DNA of 52,543 bases from DATDAH01 sp036525535 (GTDB lineage Bacteria > Actinomycetota > Acidimicrobiia > Acidimicrobiales > DATDAH01). This document shows, piece after piece, positions 15,826 to 24,310 of this stretch. The stretch spans positions 1 to 52,543 of the forward strand of contig DATDAH010000042.1 in assembly GCA_036525535.1 (NCBI GenBank), read 5' to 3'. Below the pieces are notes generated by a model. It searched no databases and had not been told where the DNA came from. It worked only from the letters and a program-made list of their open reading frames with translations. The first letter of the stretch is position 1. Each line of letters opens with the position of its first letter. A program made the translations under genes and the position numbers.

Positions 15826-18066
15826 ATGACCGACACGGGAGACCAGCGAGTCGCGTACCGGACGTGCCCGCTCTGCGAGGCGACCTGCGGGCTGGAGATC
15901 ACGCTGGAGGGGGACACGATCAAGCGGATCCGGGGGGACCGGGACGACGTGTTCAGCCATGGGTTCATCTGCCCCAAGGGCTCGACGCTCAAGCAGCTCC
16001 ACGAGGACCCGGACTGGCTCCGGTCCCCGCTGGTGAAGGACGGCGACGGCTGGCGTGCGGTCACCTGGGACGAGGCCTTCGCCGCCGTCGAGGTGGGGCT
16101 GAGCAAGGTCTGGGACACCCACGGCCGCAACGCCGTGGCCCTCTACCTCGGCAACCCGTCGGTCCACCACATGAGCGGGGCCCTCTACCTGCGCCCGCTC
16201 ATCCAGTCGGTGGGCACCCGCAACCTGTGCTCGGCCAGCACCGTGGACCAGATGCCCAAGCACGTGTCCTCCGGCCTCCTCTTCGGCGACCCCGGGGCCA
16301 TGCCGGTGCCCGACATCGACCGCACCGACTTCCTGCTGATGCTCGGGGCCAACCCCTGGGAGTCCAACGGGAGCCTGTGCACGGCGCCCGACTTCCCGGG
16401 CCGGGTGAAGGCCATACAGGCCCGAGGTGGGCGGGTGGTCGTCGTCGATCCCCGGCGCACCCGCCCCGCGGAGGAGGCCGACGAGCACGTGGCCATCCGA
16501 CCCGGCGCCGACGCTCACCTGCTGCTGGCCCTGATCCAGGTCGTGCTGGCCGACGGCCTGGCCGATGCCGGCACGGCGGGCGAGCACAGCGACGGCCTGG
16601 AGGACCTGCCCCAAGCCGTCGCCCCCTTCACCCCCGAGGCCGTGGCGACCATCACCGGCCTCGCCGCCGACGACATCCGTCGCCTCGCCCGGGAGTTCGC
16701 CACCGCCGCGAGCGCCGTCGCGTACGGTCGCATCGGCACCCACACCGTGTCGTTCGGGACCGTGGCCGCATGGGCCGTCGACGCCCTCAACCTGGTCACC
16801 GGCAACCTGGATCGGCCAGGTGGGGCCATGTTCCCCCTCGCCGCGCACTCCCGCCGCCGGGGCCCCGACGGGGGCGGCCGGGGCTTCACCACCGGTCGCT
16901 GGACCAGTCGGGTGCGGGACTTCCCGGAGGTCCGGGGCGAGATCCCCGTCGCGTCGTTGGCCGACGAGATGGAGACACCCGGCGATGACCAGGTGCGGGC
17001 GCTCGTCACGGTGGCCGGCAATCCTGTCCTTTCGACCCCGGACGGCGCCCGCCTCGACGCCGCCATCGCCGACCTCGAGTTCCACGTCGCCGTCGACCCC
17101 TACATCAACGAGACCTCCCGCCACGCCGACGTGATCCTGCCGCCGCCGTCCGCCTTGACCCGGGGCCATTACGACCTGGCCTTCTACGGCCTGGCCGTGC
17201 GCAACGTGGCCAACTACTCCCCGCCGGTTCTCCCCGACGAGGACGCCGTCGGCGAGCACGAGATCCTGGCCCGCCTCGCCCTGATCGCCGCTGGTCAGGG
17301 AGCATCGGCCGACCCTGCCATCGTGGACGACCTGCTCTTCGACGGGCTGCTGGCCTCCCTGCAGACCGCCCCCGACTCCCCCATCGCCGACCGCGACCCG
17401 GCCGACATCCGGGAGGCGGTGGCCCACCACCCGCCGGAGGAGCGCCTGTTGGACCTCATGTTGCGGGCCGGTCCCTACGGCGACGGCTTCGGCACCGACC
17501 CCGACGGGCTGTCCATGGCCAAGCTGGAGGACAATCCCCACGGCATCGATCTCGGACCGCTGGAGCCCCGCCTGCCCGGCCTGCTCAAGACCACGTCGGG
17601 TCGGGTCGACGTGCTGAGCGAGCCGCTACGGACCGATCTCGACCGCCTGGCGGCCAGCCTCGAGGTGCCCGTGAACGGGACGATGGTCCTGATCGGGCGC
17701 CGCCACGTGCGTTCCAACAACTCCTGGATGCACAACGTCGATGTCCTGGTGAAGGGCAAGGACCGGTGCACCCTGCAGGTGCACCCCGACGACGCCGACC
17801 GCCTCGGCCTGGCCGACGGCGGCACGGCCCGGGTCAGCAGCCGGGTGGGCCGGCTCGACGCCCCCGTCGAGATCACCGACTCGATCCGCCCCGGCGTCGT
17901 GTCTCTCCCCCACGGCTGGGGCCACGACCTGCCCGGCGTCCAGATGGCCGTCGCGGAGAAGCGCCCGGGCGTGAACGTCAACCTCCTCACGGACGGTGCC
18001 GAACTGGACCCGATGTCGGGCAACGCCGTTCTCAACGGCGTCCCCGTGGAGGTCCAGCCCGCCTAG
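15826..18066 (+). CDS. Molybdopterin oxidoreductase (formate dehydrogenase / nitrate reductase catalytic-subunit family)
   Basis: A 746-residue cytoplasmic enzyme of the DMSO-reductase superfamily. The N-terminus has a 4Fe-4S motif CPLCEATCGLE followed by CPKG (C-x2-C-x3-C-x27-30-C). Molybdopterin-binding regions follow (LMLGANPWESNGS; VVVVDPRRTRPAEEAD; VTGNLDRPGGAMF), and the C-terminal molydopterin dinucleotide-binding barrel occupies about 625-745 (RRHVRSNNSWMHN). No Tat signal is visible. The Mo ligand region reads GTRNLCSASTVDQ near residue 133, so Cys or Ser could be the ligand; there is no TGA selenocysteine. No electron-transfer subunit or cofactor gene is adjacent, so the substrate is unknown. 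Start ATG 15826 is 71 bp from the divergent Pat gene. The stop shares CTAG with the convergent SDR stop. Confidence 0.88.
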   Translation: MTDTGDQRVAYRTCPLCEATCGLEITLEGDTIKRIRGDRDDVFSHGFICPKGSTLKQLHEDPDWLRSPLVKDGDGWRAVTWDEAFAAVEVGLSKVWDTHGRNAVALYLGNPSVHHMSGALYLRPLIQSVGTRNLCSASTVDQMPKHVSSGLLFGDPGAMPVPDIDRTDFLLMLGANPWESNGSLCTAPDFPGRVKAIQARGGRVVVVDPRRTRPAEEADEHVAIRPGADAHLLLALIQVVLADGLADAGTAGEHSDGLEDLPQAVAPFTPEAVATITGLAADDIRRLAREFATAASAVAYGRIGTHTVSFGTVAAWAVDALNLVTGNLDRPGGAMFPLAAHSRRRGPDGGGRGFTTGRWTSRVRDFPEVRGEIPVASLADEMETPGDDQVRALVTVAGNPVLSTPDGARLDAAIADLEFHVAVDPYINETSRHADVILPPPSALTRGHYDLAFYGLAVRNVANYSPPVLPDEDAVGEHEILARLALIAAGQGASADPAIVDDLLFDGLLASLQTAPDSPIADRDPADIREAVAHHPPEERLLDLMLRAGPYGDGFGTDPDGLSMAKLEDNPHGIDLGPLEPRLPGLLKTTSGRVDVLSEPLRTDLDRLAASLEVPVNGTMVLIGRRHVRSNNSWMHNVDVLVKGKDRCTLQVHPDDADRLGLADGGTARVSSRVGRLDAPVEITDSIRPGVVSLPHGWGHDLPGVQMAVAEKRPGVNVNLLTDGAELDPMSGNAVLNGVPVEVQPA

Positions 18067-18905
18067 GGGTCCACGGGCCGGTTGGTCCAGCCGGAGCCAG
18101 GGCGGTCGGTGCGGAACCAGCCGCCCGCGGCCTCGGTGCCGCCGCCGGTGTTGATGACCTGACCGGTGAGGAAGCCGGACTGGTCCGAGGCCAGGAACAC
18201 GATGATCCGGGCCTGGTCCTCGGGCACACCCATGCGGCCCACCGGGACCCAGCGGGGCCAGAGGTGGCGCTGGGCCTCCGGCACCATGCGGTCGTAGGGC
18301 ACCTGCAGCGAGTCGGTGACGTCGGGGGCGATGGCGTTCACCCGCACACCCCGGTCGCCGACCTGCACGGCCAGTGACCGGGTGAAGTGGTTCACGGCGG
18401 CCTTGTACGCGCCGTAGACCGGGTCGGGCGGGTAGCCCCGCACCCCTTCGATCGAGGACACGTTGATGATCGAGCCCGCGCCGGCCTCGACCATCGCGGG
18501 CAGGAACGCCCGGGTCACCCGGAGCACGTGCAGGAAGTTGACCTGGTGCAAGGCGTCCCAGTGGTCGGCATCGGACTCGAGGAAGTCCAGGACCCTGACC
18601 CAGTGGCCCACGTTGTTGACGAGCACATCGACCCGCCCGACGGCGGCCGCCAGCCTGGCCACAGCCTCGCCATCCCGGACGTCGAGCACGTGGGCCGTGG
18701 CCCCGTCGAGGGCGGCGACCGTGGCCTCGGTGCGCTCGGCGTCGACGTCGACGACGTGGACCCGCGCCCCTTCGGCCGCCAGGGCCGCACTGGTCGCCCG
18801 CCCGATGCCCCCGGCCCCACCGGTGACCACGGCGACCCGACCCTCGAGCAGGCGTTCCGGCACGCCCGGACCGTAGGCGACGGGCACCGCTCGCTGGGAG
18901 CACAT
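18063..18905 (-). CDS. Short-chain dehydrogenase/reductase (SDR)
   Basis: A 280-residue classical SDR. The NAD(P)-binding TGGAGGIG is at 28-35, an acidic DVDAER at the second strand end favours NAD(H), and the structural NNVG is at 97-100. The catalytic set is Ser151, Tyr164 and Lys168. The C-terminus GQVINTGGGTEAAGGWF is a common variant of the family ending. The substrate is unknown. The ATG at 18905 gives an N-terminal extension of about 20 residues; GTG codons at 18887 and 18860 could be the real start and leave the Rossmann fold intact. The gene is convergent with the molybdopterin enzyme, their stop codons sharing CTAG at 18063-18066. Confidence 0.9.
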   Translation of the reverse strand: MCSQRAVPVAYGPGVPERLLEGRVAVVTGGAGGIGRATSAALAAEGARVHVVDVDAERTEATVAALDGATAHVLDVRDGEAVARLAAAVGRVDVLVNNVGHWVRVLDFLESDADHWDALHQVNFLHVLRVTRAFLPAMVEAGAGSIINVSSIEGVRGYPPDPVYGAYKAAVNHFTRSLAVQVGDRGVRVNAIAPDVTDSLQVPYDRMVPEAQRHLWPRWVPVGRMGVPEDQARIIVFLASDQSGFLTGQVINTGGGTEAAGGWFRTDRPGSGWTNRPVDP

Positions 18906-19000
18906 GCTTCTTTGCTGTATTTCGTTATTTTTCCTTGACTCCTATCACTCCCTTGGAAATGATCTCATGCAGTTTCATGTCTCTCCTCCTGAGGTTGCCC
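18906..19000. promoter_or_regulatory. AT-rich divergent intergenic region with a plus-strand promoter
   Basis: This 95-bp gap is far more AT-rich than its surroundings. On the plus strand TTGACT (18935-18940) and AATGAT (18958-18963) lie 17 bp apart, a good sigma-70-type match facing the LPXTG protein gene. TGAGG at 18990-18994 is a likely ribosome-binding site for ATG 19001. I see no clear promoter for the SDR strand. Confidence 0.5.
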
Positions 19001-20893
19001 ATGCCCGCCGCCGGGATCCCTGCCCCTCTCCTCCGCCGGGGCCTGCTGGGCCTGGCCGCCGTGCTCGTCGCGGTGGTGGCGATCGCCGTCGCCACCACGG
19101 AGCCCGCCGGCGGCGAGGACCCGCTGGAGTGTGACGGCGGGCTCTACGTCACGACCGGCTCACCGGACGACATGACCCTCACGAGGGTCGACCAGGAGAC
19201 CGGCGCGCTCGCGGCGGTCGGCGCCGGCGGACTGGTGGCGAATGCCCTCGGTCACAACCCGCGGGACGACTTCGTCTACGGCATCGACCGCAACGCCCCA
19301 CACCACGTCGTACGGGTCTCGGCCGGCGGCGACGAGGTCGACCTGGGCCCGGCCGAGGGCGCGCCGGCCTCGTGGGTGCTGACCTTCGTCGGGACCTTCC
19401 TGGCGAACGGCCACTACCTCGTCCTCGGCGACAACGCGCCCGCCCGGGCCTCCCGGGGGACCGTGCCCGGCACCTGGGCCGAGATCGACGTCACGGCCGG
19501 CGCCCCTGAGGTGATCCGGACGTTCTCGCACCCTTCGGTCGGCAACAACGACCTCCAGGACATCGCCCTCAACCCCGTCGACGGCGAGCTCTACGGCCAC
19601 AGCATCACCCGCCACCGCATCGTGCGCATCAACCCGACCACGGGGGAGGCCACCGGGATCGGTCCGACCTTCGCCAGGCCCGGCAATGCCGGCAGCGCGT
19701 TCTTCGACAGCTTCGGGCGGATGTGGCTGTACGGGTCGGGCCGGTCCGTCGGCGCCCAGGACACGCTCTACCGCATCGACCACGTCGGCCGGGACGAGCC
19801 CGAGGTCGTCGCCCATGGCCCCGCCGTCTCCAACTCCGACGGCGCCTCCTGCCCGTTCACCATCGGCATGGAGAAGACGGTCGACCGGCCCGCCGCCTGC
19901 GCGGGCACCACGGTCACCTACCGCTACGAGATCACCAACGAGGCCATCGACGCCGACCCCGGGGAGGGTGCGGCGACCGTCTCGGCCGACTTCGTGGACC
20001 AGTTGCCCGACGACGGTCGCACCTTCGTGGCCGGCTCACTGGTCAACCCCCTCGGCGGCGACGTGGCGGCCTACGGCGGCACCGACCGACTCCGGATCGA
20101 CGACCTGGCCATGCCCCACGACAGCACGGCCACCATCCAGGTCGCCGTCGCCCTCCCCGCGGACATGGAAGCGGGAACGGTGATCAACCAGGCTCGGCTC
20201 GTCGACCTGACCGGCAATCTCGGTACTCAGGTCCTGTCCGAGTTCCCCGGGACGCCACGACTGCCGGACGCCACGCCTCTCGCCGTCCTGAACTGCGCCG
20301 ACATCAGCGTGGCCAAGACGGTCGACGTCGAGGTGGCCGGGCCCGGTGACGAGCTCACCTACACCGTCCGCGTGACCAACCACGGGCCCAGTGACGCCCC
20401 GGCCGTCGACTCGGTCGCCGACAGCATGCCGGCGGGCCTCACCTTCGTGGCCGCCTCCCACGGGGGGAAGCTGACATCGAGCGGCACGGTGCGCTGGCCC
20501 GCCTTCGCTCTGGCCGTCGGCGCCCACCGGGATCTCACGGTCACCGCCTCCGCCGACGAGAACATCCGCGCCACGACCGGGGACGACGGCGACCTCGACA
20601 ACCTCGCCGCCGTCCAGCATCCCGGCGACCCGAATCCAGACAACGATCACGATACGGCCGTGGTGCCGATCGATCATCCGGGCCTCATCATCGACAAGGA
20701 CGACGACCGGGACACCGTGGACGAGCCGGACGACCGTCCGGCGCCACCCCGCGCTGACGAGCCCCACCCTGGTCATGACGGGCCCGGCCCCGGTCTGCCC
20801 CGCACCGGCACAGCCGCCCTCCCCTGGTCCGCCATCGGTGCCGGGCTGATCGCCCTCGGCCTCGCCGCCCGTTCGTTCCGCTCGAGAGCGTGA
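19001..20893 (+). CDS. LPXTG-type surface protein with propeller-like region and DUF11-like repeats
   Basis: A 630-residue secreted protein. After a basic N-terminus a hydrophobic signal segment spans about residues 11-35. Residues 45-290 resemble the DUF6923-type propeller found in surface proteins (repeated DDF-VYGIDR, GELYGHSITRHRIV, MWLYGSG). Two DUF11-like Ig-fold units follow, about 293-430 and 440-560 (MEKTVDRPAACAGTTVTYRY; VAKTVDVEVAGPGDELTY). An acidic Pro-rich linker leads to LPRTG at 599-603, a membrane helix and an RSFRSRA tail, the sortase wall-anchor arrangement. No sortase gene lies in the window. The start at 19001 is set by TGAGG; an in-frame ATG at 18977 is an alternative. 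Confidence 0.85.
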   Translation: MPAAGIPAPLLRRGLLGLAAVLVAVVAIAVATTEPAGGEDPLECDGGLYVTTGSPDDMTLTRVDQETGALAAVGAGGLVANALGHNPRDDFVYGIDRNAPHHVVRVSAGGDEVDLGPAEGAPASWVLTFVGTFLANGHYLVLGDNAPARASRGTVPGTWAEIDVTAGAPEVIRTFSHPSVGNNDLQDIALNPVDGELYGHSITRHRIVRINPTTGEATGIGPTFARPGNAGSAFFDSFGRMWLYGSGRSVGAQDTLYRIDHVGRDEPEVVAHGPAVSNSDGASCPFTIGMEKTVDRPAACAGTTVTYRYEITNEAIDADPGEGAATVSADFVDQLPDDGRTFVAGSLVNPLGGDVAAYGGTDRLRIDDLAMPHDSTATIQVAVALPADMEAGTVINQARLVDLTGNLGTQVLSEFPGTPRLPDATPLAVLNCADISVAKTVDVEVAGPGDELTYTVRVTNHGPSDAPAVDSVADSMPAGLTFVAASHGGKLTSSGTVRWPAFALAVGAHRDLTVTASADENIRATTGDDGDLDNLAAVQHPGDPNPDNDHDTAVVPIDHPGLIIDKDDDRDTVDEPDDRPAPPRADEPHPGHDGPGPGLPRTGTAALPWSAIGAGLIALGLAARSFRSRA

Positions 20894-20905
20894 CCTCGGA
20901 CTCCG

Positions 20906-21970
20906 TCAATCGTGGAGGAACTCCTCCGAGTCCAGGTCGAGGACCTGACGGCCGTGGCGGCCGGCCATGGCCAGGAACATGGCGTCGCCTCGGTCGGTCC
21001 GCTCCACGAGCATCGAGGCCAGCACCGCCATGTGGAAGCCGGCGAAGGCGAAGGCCCGGTAGTCGGTCCAGCAGCGATCCCCGTCATAGCCCGTGACCCC
21101 GCCGGCGACCAGGGCGGCGTGGTACTCACCGACCAGCTCCTCCTCGTGGGCCCGGCGATCATCGACGGAGAGACCGGCCCCCAGGAAGTAGCTGACGTCG
21201 AGCGCAGCCGGCCCGACACCCACGGTCTGCCAATCCACGACGGCGACCGGCGGGCCCCCGGCCACGGTGCCGAAGAGCAGGTTGTCCAAGCGGAAGTCGT
21301 TGTGGATGACCGTGTGGGGCTCGGGTCGGTGCGCGTAGAACGACCGCAGGCGCTGGACGAACCGGCCCCCCATCTCGACCACGTCGTCGTCGAGGTCGGG
21401 GCCATAGCGCTCGACGAAGTTGGGCCAGAGCACGGTCATCATCGCCTGCATGGCGTCCTGGGCGTCGGGCGACCACCGCACCGCCCACTCGAGGTCGTCC
21501 AAGCTCGGATCGCCCCAGAGCGGCGCGTGGAGGCGGGCGGCTTCGGCCACGACCAGGCGGGCCTGGTCGACCGTGCAGCCGGCGACTTGATCGCCCTGGA
21601 CCGCGGGGGCGAGGTCCTCGAGCAGGAGTACGAAGTCCCCGGAGCCGATGTCGATCTCCGCGTGGTGGCAGCGGGGAGCCCGCACCGGCAGGCGGGGGGC
21701 CAGGTCCTGGTAGAAGCGCACCTCGACCTCGTAGGTCCGCATGGCCACGCCGGTGGCCCGGCTGGTCTCGTCCGAGGACGGGAGCTTGGCCACGATCGTG
21801 GCGGGGGCATCGGTCGGGCCGTCGTAGCCGAGGTCCAACCGCAGGCAGTCACCCATCTGCCCGGTGCCGACGGGCTCGGTGCCGACGCTGGTGATCCGGA
21901 CGTCAGGCGCCAGCGTCCCGGCGGCCTGCAGCGCGGCCGTCAGGCCACCGGCATCAAGGGTCAGCATCAC
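20906..21970 (-). CDS. Aminoglycoside phosphotransferase (APH)/EcKL-type kinase-like protein
   Basis: A 354-residue small-molecule kinase-like protein. VIHNDFRLDNLLF is the catalytic loop (H-N-D-x4-N) and VAVVDWQTV is the metal-binding DFG equivalent. LLLEDLAPAVQGDQ is the hinge typical of the ecdysteroid-kinase-like/DUF1679 branch rather than of antibiotic-resistance enzymes. An N-terminal ATP-binding lobe (VAKLPS with the lysine) is present. The target is unknown; there is no reason to call it a drug-resistance gene. Starts are GTG 21970 or the adjacent ATG 21967. It is in tandem with the sarcosine-oxidase-like gene upstream, 44 bp away. Confidence 0.85.
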   Translation of the reverse strand: MMLTLDAGGLTAALQAAGTLAPDVRITSVGTEPVGTGQMGDCLRLDLGYDGPTDAPATIVAKLPSSDETSRATGVAMRTYEVEVRFYQDLAPRLPVRAPRCHHAEIDIGSGDFVLLLEDLAPAVQGDQVAGCTVDQARLVVAEAARLHAPLWGDPSLDDLEWAVRWSPDAQDAMQAMMTVLWPNFVERYGPDLDDDVVEMGGRFVQRLRSFYAHRPEPHTVIHNDFRLDNLLFGTVAGGPPVAVVDWQTVGVGPAALDVSYFLGAGLSVDDRRAHEEELVGEYHAALVAGGVTGYDGDRCWTDYRAFAFAGFHMAVLASMLVERTDRGDAMFLAMAGRHGRQVLDLDSEEFLHD

Positions 21971-22014
21971 GGACCATCATGGCCGGGATGGACGGGCCGG
22001 CTGGCCCGTCTGGT

Positions 22015-23187
22015 CTAGACCAGCCAGGCCGGCTGGTGGTCCGGGTCCGTGAGGGCCGGGCGGTCGATCCGGAAGGGCGACAGGTCGGCGTCGACCGTTC
22101 CGTCGAGGGTCAGCTGGGCCAGGGTCAAGCCGAACCACGCCGCGAACTTGAAGCTGTGGGCCGCGCCGAGGGCGACCAGCACCTCGGGGGCCTCGGGCAC
22201 CCGGTCGAGCACGAAGTCCCGGTCGGGGGTGAGCGTGTAGAGACAGGTCTTCGACGAGCGGATGGCGCCGACGCCGCCGAGCTGGTCATGGAGGAAGTGA
22301 TCCAGCCGGGCCTCGTTGGCCGGGTCGGGATCGAAGGTACGGGTGTCCGGGTCGACGGGGATGCCACCGCAGTCCTCGGCCGCCTTGATGGCCCCGTCCA
22401 TGGCCGGGAACCCGTACCAGGACGGCTCGTCCATCCAGATCCACACCGGGAACCGATCGGCGTCGAACCGATCGGCGTCGTCGACCTCGAACCAGGTCAC
22501 CTGCTCGCGCAACACGGTCAGCGGAAGCTGCCGACCCAGTGGGGCCAGGACCGCGTTGGTCCACGCGTCGGCGGCCACGACGGCATGAGCGGCGCGGATC
22601 GTGCCGGCTGCGGTGGTCACCGTCACCGAGCCGTCCTCGACCCGGAGGTCGACGACCGGAGTGTTGTCCCGCAGGTCGGCCCCGTGGGCCACGGCCCCCT
22701 GCTGCAGGGCGGCGACGGCCCGGGTGGCGGCCACGAAACCGGTCTCGGCCTGGAACAGGGCGGTGACGTCGTCAGCCAGACCCGACCAGAGGGGCCACCG
22801 GTTGCGCACCTCGGCGCCGCTGAGGACCTCGTAGGGCACGCCCTCGGCGTCCATGGAGGCCGTGTAGTCCGCAACGTCGATGGCCGCGTCCGCGGGGAAG
22901 AGATCCAGGCCGCCGGTGCACTCGACCACGACCTCGCCGGTGTCCGCGGCGAGCAGGTCCCAGGCGGGATAGGCCTGCTTGGCCAGGGCCACATAGCCCG
23001 GCGTGTGATAGCTGAGCCGGATGATCCGGGAATGGTCCTGGCTGGCCCCCCGCTCGTGGCCCAGTGCGAACTGCTCGAGCCCGACGACCGTCGCCCCCCG
23101 CCGGGCCGACGCCCAGGCCGCGGCACTGCCGAGCGCGCCGAGTCCGACGACGACGACGTCGCAGTCGGTTGTCGCGGGCTCGGTCAA
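22015..23187 (-). CDS. Monomeric sarcosine oxidase / N-methyltryptophan oxidase-like flavoenzyme
   Basis: A 390-residue FAD oxidase acting on secondary or tertiary N-methyl amines. The dinucleotide motif VVVGLGALGSAAAWASARRG is at the N-terminus. HERGASQDHSRIIRLSYH matches the substrate-site stretch of the MSOX family. Cys315 in TCLYTLTPDRDF corresponds to the cysteine that binds FAD covalently in Bacillus MSOX, and AHSFKFA is the C-terminal flavin-contact motif. The proposed start is TTG 23187, whose TTGA overlaps the stop of the upstream Rieske gene and gives the family length. A Rieske oxygenase feeding an N-demethylating flavin oxidase is the logic of glycine-betaine-like degradation; the actual amine is unknown. 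Confidence 0.87.
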   Translation of the reverse strand: MTEPATTDCDVVVVGLGALGSAAAWASARRGATVVGLEQFALGHERGASQDHSRIIRLSYHTPGYVALAKQAYPAWDLLAADTGEVVVECTGGLDLFPADAAIDVADYTASMDAEGVPYEVLSGAEVRNRWPLWSGLADDVTALFQAETGFVAATRAVAALQQGAVAHGADLRDNTPVVDLRVEDGSVTVTTAAGTIRAAHAVVAADAWTNAVLAPLGRQLPLTVLREQVTWFEVDDADRFDADRFPVWIWMDEPSWYGFPAMDGAIKAAEDCGGIPVDPDTRTFDPDPANEARLDHFLHDQLGGVGAIRSSKTCLYTLTPDRDFVLDRVPEAPEVLVALGAAHSFKFAAWFGLTLAQLTLDGTVDADLSPFRIDRPALTDPDHQPAWLV

Positions 23188-24284
23188 AGGATCTCGCCCA
23201 TCAGCGGGCCGTACCAGCGACGGATGTCGGCGCTCTCGTCCTCCATGGGGGCGAACCAGCCGTGGGTGTAAACCCGCGAGCCCATCCCCCGTTGCACCCG
23301 CTCGCACGCCGCCCAGTCCTGTCGGTTGATGCGGTCCCAGAAGGCCACGGCGTCAGACGGGTCGAAGTCGTCCCGGGCCATCTCCGCGGGAGCGAAGAGG
23401 AACTCGCCCGTCACCCGGGTGCGACCGGGACCGAGCGGCGTGAGGACGAGGGCGGCCGCGTGGTCGGCGGACAGCGACAGGAGGACGTTGGGGTAGATCA
23501 GCTCGCCCTTGTGCCGTACCCGCTCCTCCTCGGAGAGGTCCGGGAACGGCGCCCGGTCCGACGTGCCGGACTCGGTGAAGGTCCAGGCCCCCTCCCGGTG
23601 GGGCACGCCGTCCTCCCAGTCGAGGTCCCGGCCACCCCGGAAGGCCGGGACCAGGTCGCACAGCTCGGGGTGGATGGGTCCGCAGTGGTAGCACTCGTTG
23701 AAGTTCTCGGCGATGACCTTCCAGTTGGCGGCCACGTCGTACACCTCGACCGCACCCCGGCGCAGGTCGGCCAGCGGGTAACGCCTCAACCGCTCGGGGA
23801 TGGGGCCCAACTGCTCGGCCAGAGGCGGCGCCTGGCCCGGGGTCAGGTGCACGAAGATCCACCCACCCCAGGTCTCGACCTCGACCGGATGGAGGCCGAA
23901 GGCCTCGAGATCCACCCCGTCCACGAACGGCGTGCGCCGCAGGCCCCCATCGAGGCCATAGGTCCAGGCGTGGTACGGGCAGCGGATGCCGCCCGCGAAA
24001 TGACCGGCACACGGAGCGCCGTCGGGGTCAGGATCGACCAGGGTGGAACCCCGGTGCCGGCACAGGTTGTAGAAGGCGCGGAGCTCCTCGCCGTCGCGGA
24101 CCACGAGGACGGACTCGCCGGCCACGTCGACCACCAAGCGGTCGCCGGCACCGGGCACGTCCTCCAAGCGAGCGACGGCGAACCACTGGTGCGCGAAGAG
24201 CCGCTCCCGCTCGCGTTGCCAGACCGCGTCGTCGACGTAGGCCGCCCGGGGCAGCGCCCGCTCGAGTCCTGGCCCGTCCGTCAC
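23184..24284 (-). CDS. Rieske non-heme iron oxygenase, alpha subunit (ring-hydroxylating/GbcA-like)
   Basis: A 366-residue terminal oxygenase. The Rieske 2Fe-2S ligands are Cys75/His77 (NLCRHRG) and Cys102/His105 (CPYHAW). The mononuclear iron site is His200/His205 (NECYHCGPIHPE) with Asp323 (RQDWAACE). It could hydroxylate an aromatic ring or N-demethylate a quaternary amine; coupling to a sarcosine-oxidase-like gene favours the latter. No ferredoxin or reductase is nearby. Start GTG 24284 is supported by TAGCAT (TANNNT) 7 nt upstream, and it leaves 26 bp to the divergent hydrolase gene. Confidence 0.9.
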   Translation of the reverse strand: MTDGPGLERALPRAAYVDDAVWQRERERLFAHQWFAVARLEDVPGAGDRLVVDVAGESVLVVRDGEELRAFYNLCRHRGSTLVDPDPDGAPCAGHFAGGIRCPYHAWTYGLDGGLRRTPFVDGVDLEAFGLHPVEVETWGGWIFVHLTPGQAPPLAEQLGPIPERLRRYPLADLRRGAVEVYDVAANWKVIAENFNECYHCGPIHPELCDLVPAFRGGRDLDWEDGVPHREGAWTFTESGTSDRAPFPDLSEEERVRHKGELIYPNVLLSLSADHAAALVLTPLGPGRTRVTGEFLFAPAEMARDDFDPSDAVAFWDRINRQDWAACERVQRGMGSRVYTHGWFAPMEDESADIRRWYGPLMGEIL

Positions 24285-24291
24285 CCTCGGG

Positions 24292-24297
24292 ATGCTA
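24292..24297 (-). promoter_or_regulatory. Candidate -10 of leaderless promoter for Rieske/sarcosine oxidase operon
   Basis: On the minus strand TAGCAT (TANNNT) ends 7 nt before GTG 24284, within the 26-bp gap to the divergent CocE-type gene. Confidence 0.42.
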
Positions 24298-24310
24298 GAT
24301 ATCGCCGGGC

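Noticed and set aside
20906..21970. Aminoglycoside resistance gene
   Set aside because: Motifs fit the broad APH/EcKL kinase fold and the hinge resembles non-resistance members; no resistance context.
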